A stretch of 64,000 bases of DNA from Cristatella mucedo (GCA_009760855.2 WPIO01000123.1:250001-314000), one strand, 5' to 3'; counted from the first letter of the stretch, positions 35,431 through 46,800 are shown. Notes: a model not told the origin generated them from the sequence alone. Program-made: numbers and translations.

Positions 35431-36905
35431 CCCTTTGGAAATTAGTCCATGTTAACTTAGATTCGTGTAAGGAGGTGCAAATCCGGCCGAGGTCACTTCC
35501 GACCACTGGTTAGCAGGAATCGTGGAGAGTAGAGCACTCCGAGTCATAAACGGGTAAGCAAAACACCATACGGAAATTTAAAAATAAAAGTTCGTGATGG
35601 TAAATGCCAAAACCGAATAAAGTATGTGACATTTTAATTGAGACTTTAAGGATAAAAGGTCGTTGTTTCGCCACATTATACAAGCAAGAACCAGCCACAG
35701 CTGCTTTGACGAAGCCTACAGCGACTGATTTTGTTGAAGCTAGAGAACCACTTGTGCCGTTATAATATATGTCTGTTGTAGCGAATTGGTGGCATTTTCA
35801 GAAGAAAAGTCAATTCTTAAACACTGGTGAACGAGCAAAGACAAGCTTTGTCAAATGAGATGACATCAACAGCGTCATTACCGAAATTTGCGGCTACTAA
35901 ATAGCACTCTACGGTAATTAGCTTACTATCCAAGCAAAATTTTAATAATCTGAAAAATTCTTGCTGAAATAATTATAAACAAGAACCAAGGTAGACCTAT
36001 TACTTCTACACTAACTGTATCTAAAGAACATATTGCTTAAATGCCTCACGTGAATCCGTGGCTAAGCCGGTTCCGAGAACACACAATTCGTCCAAGTACC
36101 CGCATTTCATCGACCACTATGCTAACTTCTCAGAAAGTAGGAAGACTTCAATCTATATAGGCTCGTTTTAAGGCTGCTTGAGGACAAGGCTTGCATATAC
36201 GTCAACGTTCGACAGGACGAAGATTTGGTAAGTTTTGTTCGAGGTCTTTTATTGATATCGCGTCATGTCCTCTGTGCCCGTTAACCAAGCCGTTTCGCTA
36301 CGAAAGACACCTTCACTAGTTTGCTGTTCCTATTAATTTTCCGTAGTCCTTTGCTTTCTCGGTTTCACACTTTAGTTATAACACCTCGTCAGTGCATGTC
36401 TCAAACATGCTTTGCAAAAGAAAATTTAAACAACTAAGTTAGGTGCTAATTAGTTGCATATAGGGGCAGTAGTCGTCCATATTTGTGACCTAAAACTACG
36501 CTCACTGTTGAATTTGTTTTATAAAAATCGCCTCTGATTGAGCGTTTTCTTCTTTATTCCAAGACAATAATGCTACGTGCAACTTTTTTAGTACCACTCA
36601 AGTTATTAATACTGGCTCGCGGTGGAAAACTATAGGACTTCGCATAAGAAGACCTTGTTGACTTTTATAATCAAAGTTTTTGAAGCAGTTGCCGCTGTAT
36701 TTTTTCCAATCGAATGCACGCAAGTAACGTAAAGAGTTTCTCGTTCTTAATTTCGTGACGCTCTCGGAAACGCAACGGCTTAAGGAGGCTAGGTAAATTA
36801 GTTTAGGATTAGTCTATTTGCGCTATTCATAAGTTTCTGTAACAAACTGGTTTGTTACGTTTTTAGTAATAAGTTTTAATAAATCTGTTAAATGTTCTAG
36901 AAACC
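35431..36905. other. Upstream region of secreted-peptide gene, copy 2
   Basis: Aligns with 17,322-19,018 minus the SINE-2. Similarity is moderate with many indels until about 36,737, high for about 95 bp, low at 36,830-36,875, then near identity into the gene. Confidence 0.5.
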
Positions 36906-37345
36906 ATGAAGCTTCTAGCCGGAGCGGTCGTTGTGTGTCTCGTTATGGGAGCGTTCGCTGCCGACATTCGCCCAGTAAGTCAAGGAGAATTGGCAATTTC
37001 TGCTTTGAAAATTTCAGAAATGATTTCAATCGCAGTGGTATAATCCGACTATCTTGAGGACTTGATAAATTTGTAGGAATTCAGAGAGGACGTCCAGCTG
37101 AGCGGCGAAGCACTCTCTCAGCTCAATCAAGCGTTCGAAGGTGATTCTCCAGCTGTCCTATTTCGCCGTCAATACGTCGCCTCTTTGTTTCTTATAACTT
37201 TCCATGCCAATCGTTTTTCGTTTCAGTATACGCTGCTGCTAAGAGGGCATGGTACGATACGTTGGGAAACATTGTGCTCGACGTCACCGGAATGCGCCAA
37301 GTTTGGAACGGAGCAAAGTGGGTGTACGAAAAAGTCTCAGGATAA
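36906..37345 (+). CDS. Small secreted peptide gene, copy 2 (three exons)
   Basis: Exons are 36,906-36,974, 37,077-37,140 and 37,227-37,345, with the same splice phases, intron lengths and stop as copy 1. The signal peptide and exon 3 product are identical to copy 1. The only coding change I see is one codon in exon 2 (AGC to GGC, Ser to Gly). Introns are identical or nearly so, which means the similarity is not due to protein selection alone. Function unknown; secreted, and cysteine-free after the signal. Confidence 0.75.
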
Positions 37346-37689
37346 AAAATTGAGATATGTCGAGTCTCTGACCTGTTATGACATTTAAGTCTCAATTAAA
37401 GGAAACAATCAATCGTACTTGTTCGAATTTCTTTCGCACCACAGTGATCACTCTTTTTCGGGCAAACAACGACAAGACATGAGAATCTGTAGTGTCTGCC
37501 TTGTTTTCATGCTATTCGTGGCAGGGCAGTTTATAAGTAATGTCAGTAGGCGACCAACTAAATCTGCATATATGGCTACCAAAATTCAGAGGTGACTTTA
37601 ACAAGAATAATACCTTGAACAATGAATTTGTATTATTCCTTGTGAGGAACAGAATCTGAGCTAGACAATTTAACGCAATATTGCAAAGC
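37346..37689. other. 3' flank of the peptide gene, copy 2
   Basis: Near-identical to 19,459-19,799. Differences are a one-base indel in a T run near 37,455 and a few substitutions. Confidence 0.5.
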
Positions 37690-38490
37690 AAGCAAAGTGC
37701 TTAGCTATAATTTTCAGCTACACAACATAACTAAAATTCAGGCTTGTTTAGATAGAGATACCACATCTAAGTTGCTCCATGCATTTGTGACATCCCGTCT
37801 TGACTTCTGTAACTCACTGCTGCTGGCCTACCGGAAAGTGCAATCGGTCACTCACAGTTGTTACAAAACACTGCAGCAAGGTTTGTCTTTCGTGAGCTTC
37901 TCACCTGCCACATCATACCACTTCTCGCCGACATGCAACGGATACCAGTCAAGCAATGGATCGACTTCAAGGTTTTGTCACTGACTTTTAGGTCCCGTCG
38001 TTCTTCGTCTCCAGTGTACCTACCAGATCTACTCCCCCACCAGGCCGAGCATCGTTCCACCCGCTTTTCGGAATGTAACTGTACACCTATAGCTCGTACA
38101 AACCTCGAGTCCTTTGGAGACCGTGCATTTAGTTTGTGCTCTCCCAAAGCCTGGAATTGACTCCTGAATTGCGTCACGCACCCCCCCCCGTCTTCACATT
38201 TAGAAAGAAATTAAAAAAGCAGCTATTTATTACAGCATTTAGTGGGTCCCTGTGAATCGTCTTTTATGTGCTTATGCGTTCTGACACTGTTGCGTGTTGC
38301 CAGAAATCACACTATTGCATGCTGCCCATGTGCACGTCACCCCTAACCATGTTATTCATGTTGTTTATCAAGCATGATACCACTCACCATTCAATTAGTT
38401 TCGTGTGCAGCAAATGTAAACCACCCAGAAAGTGATTGAGGTCCCTGAGGGTGCTTTATCAAATGTATTATTAGTATTATTATAAGAACT
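37690..38490 (+). mobile_element. L2-like LINE 3' portion downstream of peptide gene, copy 2
   Basis: Near-identical to 19,800-20,600, with the same broken frames and the same 3' hairpin. The poly-C tract at about 38,181-38,188 is shorter by several bases. Confidence 0.85.
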
Positions 38491-38504
38491 GCGGCTATTT
38501 TTTA

Positions 38505-38790
38505 AACGGACCGGTGCATTTGAGTGGTGTGCGGCAGCCAAGAAAAAACAAGCTCATTGTTTGAAGATGCTGTGAGTTCCTTTGAATTAAATCATGTGCA
38601 TTGTGCAATCAGATTTGAAGCGTGGCACGGCGGCCAATATTTTGATGGTTTTTGTTAGATTTTAGTAGACTATGGCCTGTATTGGAGCTATTCACTTTAA
38701 TTGCTTTGCAGCTTACTCTACAATTATTGTTTGGATTGTTGAAATAGCGAGACCACTTTTGGATTCAATTTAAAGAAGTTAAAAGTCATT
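38505..38790 (+). repeat. Degenerate ~172-bp satellite, start of block copy 3
   Basis: Matches 20,636-20,900 and 1-250. Interrupted at CATTTGCAACAATAATAATAA by an L2-like insertion and resumed at about 39,690. Confidence 0.65.
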
Positions 38791-39689
38791 TGCAACAATA
38801 ATAATAATAAAAATAATAATGCACTTGATAAAGCTTTGCTGGAGGCTTTTCCTCAGAGAGCTCAATCTCTTTCGAGGCGCTTTACGTTTACTGCAAAGGA
38901 AAATGCAATTAAATTGTGAGTAATTTCATGCTTGATAAACAACATAAATAAAATGGTCAGGGGTGACATGCAAAAATGGTCCTAAATATGGTCAGCATGC
39001 AAATGTGGTTAGTGGCAGCATGCACAGTGTCAGCATGCATAAGCACATAAAGGACGAATCACAGGGACCCACTAGATGCTGTCCTAAATAGGTGTGATTT
39101 TTAAGTTCTTTTTAAGTGCGGTCAAGTCAGGGGATGTTTTGATGCAAATCGGGAGGGAGTTCCAGGCTTTGGGAGCATAAGAACTAAATGCATGGTCTGT
39201 AAAGGATTTGAGGTTTGTACGAGGTATTGGTAGACTGTTGGATTCCGACAAGCGGGTGGTACGATGCTTGGCCTGATGGGGCAGTCTGAGAGACTATATA
39301 TATTTGAAAGATAGGCGGGAGCCAAAGAATGAAGTGGCCAAAAAGTGAGCGACAAAACCTTGAAGTCAATCCGTTGCTAGACTGGTAGCCAGTGCAGGTA
39401 GGCGACAAGTGGTGTGATGTGGCAACTGCGAGGCTCACGACAGACAAGCCTAGCTGCGAAGATTTTGCACCAGCTGCAATCGCCTGATCGCACATGCCGG
39501 TAGGCCAGCGAGCAGTGAGTTGCAGAAGTCGAGACGGGATGTCTCGAATGCATGGACCAACTTATACGTGGTATCCTTATCTAAACAAGCCCGAATTTTA
39601 GCAATGTTATGAAGCTGAAAGTAGGCAGATTTGACTGTGGAGCTGATATGGTCGTCTAAGTAGAATCACTTTGGAATATGACACCGATT
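38791..39689 (-). mobile_element. L2-like LINE, 5'-truncated, antisense insertion
   Basis: (AAT)n tail, terminal hairpin containing a short extra insertion (TTTGCTGGAGGCTTTTCC), 3' UTR and RT C-terminal remnants (ORFs 39,122-39,355 and 39,184-39,495, minus). It splits the satellite of block copy 3. Confidence 0.85.
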
Positions 39690-40330
39690 GCAAGTATTTG
39701 AGCTCACCACAAATGAATTGCGATCGATGTGCTATAGATCAGAGTGAGTTGTGTTGGTTAGAGCCGTTGAGTCTATTGTAACGCGAAGTTTGTAAAAGAC
39801 CCTCTATAATGACATTTCCTGGGAGAACTCTGAACAAACAATGAGTCTAGGAAAAGAAGAAATCTAAATTGAAGCATCGTATATCCAGTTCCAGTCTTTT
39901 ACTGTTGATAGCTGATGAATATGGATAGCAGCATTTGCTGGAATTGTTGCCATTAATTGATATGGTCTAGTTAAAATACATATGGGCACACAAGTTATAA
40001 CTACGTGATTGGTCTATGAAACCGAGAATTATCAAGCCGTTTAGTTACTAAAAGTTGGATCTTCACCGGGTCACTTTCATGAGATGCGTGAAACATCAAC
40101 AGGAATTGCTAGTTTTCATTGACACCCGTCGTTGATTGCCACGAAGGACATGAGATTGAATGCAGAGACTTAAACTTTGCTGGTGCCTTTTCAACCGGCA
40201 AAACTGTCTGGGCAACGTAAATCGGAGCTTCTAGTTCTGATCGGTTGGCGAGAAAATACGATATTGGCCATGGTCGATGCCGCCAGACGCCACTGTTTAG
40301 TCCTAAAGGTAACGTGCAGCATAGCATAAA
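39690..40330 (+). repeat. Degenerate ~172-bp satellite, block copy 3 (right)
   Basis: Continues the satellite with cores near 39,755 (GTTAGAGCCGTTGAGTC), 39,925, 40,125 and 40,270. Matches 20,905-21,540. Confidence 0.6.
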
Positions 40331-40835
40331 CTAACATAACTAGGAGCCAGTGCAGGTCAGTGAGAACTGGTGAGATGTGGCAACTGCAACGCTCACGATA
40401 GACAAGCCTAGCTGCAGCGGAGTTGTGCAATAGCTGTAAGCACCTGACTGAGCAGTTCGGTAGGTCAGCAAGTAATGAGTTACAGAAGTCAAGGCGGGAT
40501 GTCACAAATGCATGGACAAATTTAGATGTGTTATCCCTGTCTAAGCAAGCCCGAATTTTAGAAATTTTATGTTGCTGAAAGTAAGCAGACTTGACTGTGG
40601 AGCTGAAGTGGTCGTCTAATAAAACGTCACTTTGAAACACGACACCTAGACTTCGTGCGGATTAAATGAGAGATATACTGGAATAAGCGATTTCTGGCGT
40701 TAGCCTTTCATATTTCTAAATCTCACTCGGTTGGCCATACCGAGTAAGTTAGTTTCATCATTGTTCAATTTAAAAATGTTTGCCGCGCCAATCATGTGCG
40801 GATTTCATCAATACATGCATCAAGAGAGAATTCCA
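40331..40835 (-). mobile_element. Diverged L2-like LINE fragment, block copy 3
   Basis: RT C-terminal region on the minus strand ([49 protein letters not shown]). The same family as 4,847-5,385 and 21,894-22,215; it stops where those carry (GA)n or nested insertions. Confidence 0.75.
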
Positions 40836-40980
40836 AAAGTGTGCCAATTTAGTTGAACATAACTTCAGCAAGAGCAAGCAAGAAGCTAGCTAGCTTTTAG
40901 CAGGCCATTGACATATCAACTTAATTGCTAAAGGCTGTCAGCTTTTATCTGTGGAATGTAAGCACAGTTTTCTGCTACAG

Positions 40981-41240
40981 GCAAGCTCAGTCGGTAGACC
41001 ATGAGACTCATGATCACAGGGTCATTGGTTCGAACCCCACGATGGGCATAAATCTTTAGTGAGCCATGATAGCTCACTAGGTGAGGCGGTTGCTTTTCAC
41101 GACGTCGTCCCCGAGGTTGTGGGTTCGAATCCTGTGATGGGCGATCTGTGTCGCCACTGCAAGCGGTGGTGATAGTCGTAAAGGCTCTCCTGTCGCTAAA
41201 CAAAAGGAGGCTGTTGAATCAGCTAGTATTTATTTATCTA
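40981..41240 (+). mobile_element. SINE-2 preceded by a tRNA-Met-like unit
   Basis: A second tRNA-like head (41,053-41,125, B box GTTCGAATCC) and the usual SINE-2 body and CTAGTATTTATTTAT tail follow a separate tRNA-Met-like sequence. Copies 1 (about 15,575) and 2 (about 33,670) have no insertion here. Confidence 0.8.
40983..41052 (+). pseudogene. tRNA-Met-like sequence (anticodon CAT), probably a pseudogene
   Basis: It has an A box (AGCTCAGTCGGTAGA), anticodon loop CTCATGA giving CAT, B box GGTTCGAACCC, and closing CACGATGGGCA. The anticodon stem has one mismatch, and the 5' acceptor side does not pair with the 3' side. A functional tRNA is therefore unlikely. Confidence 0.6.
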
Positions 41241-41985
41241 AAACTGCGACAATGAACTCTAGTTGGTTTGTGATGGAGTGAAGCGAATTGTGGTATTGAC
41301 CCAGGCGAGTGTGAGTGACTGCATTTTACACTATGATTATGCTCTTGAGATATTGCATGCAATCCTAATCATTAAATGTTAAAATAATGCAAAGAAAATG
41401 GAAGCGAAAGTTGACCATTTGCTATCTGGTTTCTGTTTTGGTAAGGATTCGTTGTGGCGTGGATTCACGCCGATCAAAGTGTCCTTCCTTCAATTGTTAG
41501 TTAGTGGGGCAGACCTGTGGAATTTATTTATAGAGAAAAGGAATTTCCGAAACCTTAACAGAGGTTCGCTTTCGTAGATAGTACGAAATTTCTATATCAG
41601 TACGGATTCTTCCAGCACCTTACAAATTTTTGGTTTATTTGTGAGGGATAAGAGTGGACGATAGTATGTTAAAGGACTTGAAGCTTGGCACGGCCAATGT
41701 TTTGATGACGTTTAGTCGATTGAAATGGATCCAAGCATTGATTGGAGCCATTGCCATTAACTGCTTTGCTGCTTACCTTAAAATTAACGTTCGAAATGAC
41801 GAGACAGTTTACTTTACTCAATTTAAGAAAAACGTACGAAGTCATTTGCAACAACAATCTGAGCTTCCGCCAGCGAATTTTCGGTCGCAGACCATAATTG
41901 AGGGCACTAGAAGTGTTACATCGTCCTTTAGATTTCTTCAGGGCTTTGGCAATCTCTGCCATCTTGAAATTTAACCATACCATAG

Positions 41986-42180
41986 ACTTGTGCACTAGAC
42001 CTACCCTTGCCCATCCCAAGACTTTACTACGATCACAAAGCATGCAAATGCAAGCCTTTTGTGTACGGTGGATGCTACGGAAATGCAAACCGATTCGTCA
42101 CTCAAGACGATTGCGACGCGGCTTGCCTTGCAAGTTGGTGCATTTTTACGGTTTCGAGGAATTACCGCAATGCACTCTAA
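41986..42180 (+). pseudogene. Kunitz/BPTI-type protease-inhibitor domain, degraded or partial
   Basis: A 64-codon frame, ending in TAA at 42,178, carries the C-terminal two thirds of a Kunitz domain: RLYYDHKACKC, then KPFVYGGCYGNANRF, then CDAAC. The last four cysteines have canonical spacing (7, 12 and 3 residues between them). An AG acceptor (CCATAG) precedes the frame at 41,985. The reactive-site end is abnormal: the stretch between the first Cys and RLYYD is about five residues short and the second cysteine is not in this frame. No signal-peptide exon was found upstream. In the family these are secreted serine-protease inhibitors, sometimes venom components. I judge this a relic or one exon of a damaged gene rather than a working inhibitor. 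Confidence 0.7.
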
Positions 42181-42289
42181 TTAGGCTAACAACGACCAGA
42201 CATAAGCGTTGCCGCTGATATTGTAGTACACATTCGAATTTAACTCTCCACCAACTTTCAAGTCGCTTCGCACACATGCACTTAGGCGA

Positions 42290-44745
42290 ATGAGCTTTGA
42301 CGCTGGACGCTTGTACCGAAATCGACTGCGATCCACAGAAATCCATTCTAGTTGCCGTCAAATCCACCACAAATCAGCTGCGAAATGCTCCAAAAATTCT
42401 GAGATACTACGGTACACGGAAAATGTACCCAGAAAATTTCGTGCAACTACGCTCACGCGTTCTCACGAAGTCCACTGAAATAAGATATCAGTGGCCCATG
42501 CCAATACCCCAATCCACCGAAATCCACCGCAATCTACTGCATTTCACCATACAACGAAAGAAATCCTGGTCTAAAAGCTTCTTTTTTTATTGCATATGAC
42601 AGCGCACTCTGCGAAAATTGCACTAAAAGAATTTTCACGTGGATTGGCACGGCCGTTCTTGTGCAATGCGCTGCAATCGGCTGCAGTAGTCCGGGCCAAT
42701 ACGGCAATCCACTTCGATACACGAAATCCATCGCTGAAAAATCGAAATATATTGCGCCAAGCTCCAGTTTTTATTGCATATTGAAGTGCATCGTGCCGTG
42801 TCCACAACCTGGTCAAAGGAAAAAAATTGTGCAAACTCACACTGTGGCAATGGGCGGCAATCGCCTGAAATGACCTAGAAAACTACCAAAATCCACTCTA
42901 TTCCATTGCAAATCATCCTCAAATCGCCATTGCAAAGCTCTAATTTACATTGCGCATAGGACTAGACTCAGTTCAAAGTGCATCCACAAAATTTCGCTCC
43001 ATCGTGCTCACGCGTTCTCGTGCAATGAGTTGCAATCGACTGCAACGACCCGGTCCCTTACCGAAAGCTAGCTCAATCCACCGAAATCCGCTGCAATCTG
43101 CTACACAGCCCCCAGAACGCGTACATTAGAAGCTATAATTATGATTGCACGCTGCTCTACTCTTCAGTTATTGTGTACTCGCATAACTTTACTGTAATTG
43201 CCTCGTCCATTCTGCAGCAATGCTGCAATCGACTGCAACTGGGCGGGCCGGTACGTCAATGTACCGCAACCCGCCGAAAAATGACCAGAATACGTACACT
43301 TTAAGCTTTAATAGTGATTGCACGTTGCTCGAATTTTTGGTTATTGTTCAATCCCACAATTTAATAACAGTCACCTTGATCATTCGGCAGCAATGCACTG
43401 CAATTGACTGCAGTGGCCAGCTCCAATACCTCAATTTAAAGCAATCTGATGCAAAATGTCCTGAAATCGGTTTCGTAATGCTCCAATTTGTAATGCATGT
43501 TACAAAGCACACTGTTTAAAGTCAACCACATCAGTTACAAAAATTTCCCTCATACAATCTCGGGGAATGCATGGCAATCTACGGCAACGGCTCGGTTCGA
43601 AGCAGCAACCCACTACAATCCGTGGCAAGTCGACACTAAATTGGCTGCACGAAGTGCCGATTGTCATCGCATTTCACATTTCTGTGTGCTAAAAGTAAAA
43701 TCGTTAGACTTTAAAGCTCTTTTGTACCTTAATTGACAACTGCACGGCAATCGACGGCAATGGCGGGGACTAATACCGAAATCAGTATTAAATCGACGAG
43801 AAATCGGCTGGGCCAAGCTCAAATTCTCATTCCACGTAATATCTCACTGCTCGAGCACATACTTTCACCCCTTTCAACCAGCTCTTACCCTAAATCTTGG
43901 GCAATGCATGGCAATCGACGGCAATGGCACGGGCAAATACGGCAATCCATTGTGGTCCATTGCAAATCACTGGAAAGTGACTAGGCCAAGATCAAATATA
44001 TCTTACCTGTCACAGCCAACTGTTTTGAAAGTGCAATCAAATCCTTGCAACCAATCACGCACTGCAATCGTGAGCAATGAACGGCAATCGACAGCAATTT
44101 CCTGGGCAAATACTCCTATTCCCGGCAAATTGAAGAGAAATTGGCAATCGACAAAGGCACAATCGAGAGCAATGCACAGTAATCGACGGCAAGGACCCGG
44201 TCTCTGCAGCAATCTGGTTCAAACTTGCTGGACATTGGCTGCTTGAATTTATAATTATCCTACCACATAACGCTCACTGTGGGCGCACATGCTGTCCTTT
44301 TTCGCGTTCAACCTTGGGCAATCAATGGCAATCGACGGCAATTGCGAGAGACAATACAGCAATCAATGATTTTCCGTTACAATTACAAATAAAGCTGGTG
44401 GGAGAAGATCAATTTTTTCTTGCATAACAGTGTGCCGTATTAAAACTGCAACCGCATCCTATCAACCAATCTTAAAAGTACATGCCAGGGCAATACGCAG
44501 CAATCGATGGCAACGGTCTGGAAAAATACGGAAATTTATAACGGTCCATTAAAAATAAACTGGACACTGCTGAGTGACGCTTCCATTTAGATTTCTCGTT
44601 CGTGTATACTCTATTTTGGTGCACCCAGGAAATCCCATTGGTAATGCCAGCTCTCAGTCACTGCCTTGCAATTAACGGCAAAGGCCCGTGTCAATACATC
44701 AATCTTCTGCAATCCGTTGCAATTCGACTTGACCTACTGAATAGT
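42290..44745 (+). repeat. Degenerate tandem satellite, period ~172 bp, about 14 units
   Basis: Each unit starts with a ~45-bp conserved core of the form GCAATGCATGGCAATCGACG followed by GCAATGG, a CGGG motif and ATACGGCAATCC. An AT-richer, poorly conserved ~125 bp follows. First-base positions of the core are about 42,468, 42,662, 42,847, 43,022, 43,215, 43,390, 43,564, 43,737, 43,901, 44,074, 44,169, 44,318, 44,490 and 44,658. Most intervals are 164-194 bp; one is 95 and one 149. Units are strongly diverged, so the array is old. Overlapping short ORFs on both strands are by-products. Confidence 0.85.
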
Positions 44746-45235
44746 ACTATGCATGGTAAGTAAATTAAGCAGTCTTGCAATATTTTTAACTCTGGGAAGA
44801 ATTTGAAGTGCATACATTTGCTATCGTGGGATATCATTCTCCGATAAGAAAGTATTTGTGCAAATTCCGTCTCTTCTCCAGGAAATTTAGTTCGGCAGTT
44901 GCTGGAAATTTAAAAGGCGTTTTTAGAATGCATGAGAGATTTATAAAGTGCCTTCTTACGAGATCGCCCGCCCTAATACTCCAGAAAAGGGGACACCTCT
45001 ATGGCGATTCCACTGTTTATTTTGGCCAGGGAGTACCTGCGGTCAGCACAAATCAGGGCTGCACTTCAGCTCTCGGGTCTTGTCTCCACCCTCAGTCACT
45101 CGCAACATCACAGTGCCCGTCAGTGAATCCTAATCGAGGCTCGGCCATAAGTAAACGTTGAAGGACAATCTCCCAAATCACGTAGCTTTGCTGAATAGGC
45201 TGGGCATATTGACTAGCGACTGGTTTGGCCTGTAT
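44746..45235. other. No firm feature
   Basis: A non-repetitive stretch with overlapping short frames (44,808-45,161 and 44,948-45,133, plus). The second contains FHCLFWPGSTCGQ. No family recognised and no convincing splice pattern. Confidence 0.4.
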
Positions 45236-46800
45236 TATCGCACGCGGAAGATGTCCAATCCAAAACTTCTGATTTCGACAATCAACCATCTCCTCAACCG
45301 CTCCCATGTTAGCTCCTCACCAAATAATCCCTGTGACGATCCAGCTGATCGCTTCTCCAGCTTCTTTTTCAAAAAGATAGACAAGATCAGGGACTCCATA
45401 CCTATGATTACAGCAATCCACCTGGAATGCTGTCCCTCAATTCCATGCAGCACCTCAATATTTACATTCAAGCAGGACACTAATGACCTAGTCCTGAAGT
45501 TTATATCCCATTCAAAGAAGGCAATTAGTCTTTTGAAACCGACTCCTACTGCCCTGCTTCTACGATGCATTTATTTGCTGCTGCCATGTATAACTAACAT
45601 CATAAATGTGTCTTTAGCCTCAGGTCATGTGCCAGGACCTCTCAAAAAGGCTGTAGTCAGGCCACTACTCAAGAAAGCAACCCGAGACCAGGAGAACTTG
45701 AGAAAGTTCGCCTAGTCTACCTTCGACCGTTCTTATCAATGACACTGGAACTAGTCGCGGCAGACCGGCTGGACTTATATATTGACACTTAAAACCTTGC
45801 TAGTAAATCACTTCACAAAGTCATCATTGTTACGGGTGTACACTTACCTACGTAGGAATTCATATATAGGTAGAGCACCTCTGGTTGTTGTGCTCGATCT
45901 TTCGGCAGCTTTTGATACTATCGATCACCAAGTCCTTGAGCTCCTTTCATCTCGACTGGTCATTACTGGCGGCGCTGCTCTGCAATAGCTCGGGTCTTAT
46001 CTTAGTGGGAGACTCCAGTCTATTGGATGTTTATGGACAAAGATAATCTGAGGAACCTCTGAAATATGGGGTACCTCAGGACTGCGCGCTTGGTCCCGTT
46101 CTTTTCACGGCGTATACTCCCCCTCTCCCCGATGTTGATTGCCACGCACAAACTAGGCTTTCACTTCTATGCGGATGACACTCAGTTGTACGTCTATGCG
46201 GATGACAGTTGTACCTTTGCTTTGATCCTTCCCAGACCCTCCAACACGCCAAATTCTCTCTCAACTCCCTTGCTGCAAGCATTGATGACATCTGGACATG
46301 AATGGCAGTAATTTTTTTAATCTGCACGAAAAATAGGTGTCAGGTTCCAAAGGAACCTTTCAGTAGACGAACACATCAGCTCCACAGTCAAGTCTGCCTA
46401 CTTTCAGGTATATAATATTGCTCAACTTTGGGCTTGTTTGAACAGGCATACCACATCAAATTTGGTCCATACATTAGTAACACAATTCATTAATTTCATT
46501 TGTACAGCGCCCCAAAATAACTTCATCTTTATTCAGGCGCTTTACATATGTCCCTGGGCTCGAGCCCGCGACCTCAGTTATCATATGAATTCACCTTGCC
46601 CTTGTTCGAGGTGAGCACCTTAATCGCTTGGCCAAACCAGCTCTGTAACTCATTGCTCGATGGTCTACCGGCCTGTGCACTCAGGCACTTAAAGCTGTTG
46701 CGAAACTCTGCACCTAGGCTATCCACCGTGAACGTCATAGTTGCCACATCTCACCACTTCTCAGCGACCTGCACTGGGAAACTAAATCCGGGAAACCGGT
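45236..46800 (+). mobile_element. L2-like LINE, internal and 3' part, badly broken
   Basis: Linker (LISTINHLLNRSHVSS, PADRFSSFFFKKIDKI), then reverse transcriptase pieces in changing frames: VVVLDLSAAFDTIDHQVLE near 45,890 and [14 protein letters not shown] near 46,150-46,200. A short tandem duplication there repeats the YADD codons. The C-terminal remnant ends near 46,790. A SINE-1 is inserted at 46,488-46,645. Confidence 0.85.
46488..46645 (-). mobile_element. SINE-1 inserted in an L2-like LINE
   Basis: Antisense SINE-1: tail TTCATTTGTACAGCGCCCC, body with TATTCAGGCGCTTTACATAT, B box CTCGAGCCC on the complement, and head ending GCTTGGCCAAACCAGCTC. The host LINE resumes with CTGTAACTCATTGCTCG. 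Confidence 0.8.

Larger units (their letters stand above)
40836..41880. repeat. Truncated tail of block copy 3
   Basis: Joins directly to sequence matching 15,430-16,240 and 33,530-34,300, so the middle of the block (about 10 kb) is missing in copy 3. A SINE-2 is inserted at 40,981-41,240. The frame 41,654-41,974 contains VRSHLQQQSELPPAN, shared with other copies, but this is probably satellite-derived. Confidence 0.65.

Noticed and set aside
40983-41052. Functional tRNA-Met gene
   Set aside because: The acceptor stem does not pair, the anticodon stem has a mismatch, and it is fused to a SINE-2.
41898-42218. 106-aa plus ORF over the Kunitz region
   Set aside because: It is a different frame from the one carrying the Kunitz cysteine pattern; Arg-rich shadow.
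43908-44246. 112-aa ORF in the satellite array
   Set aside because: Built from tandem repeat monomers (SNERQSTAIS-type repeats); no independent evidence for translation.
42290-44745. CRISPR-like array, considered because of regular spacing
   Set aside because: The period is ~172 bp with long related spacers, the repeats are diverged, and the surroundings are eukaryotic.
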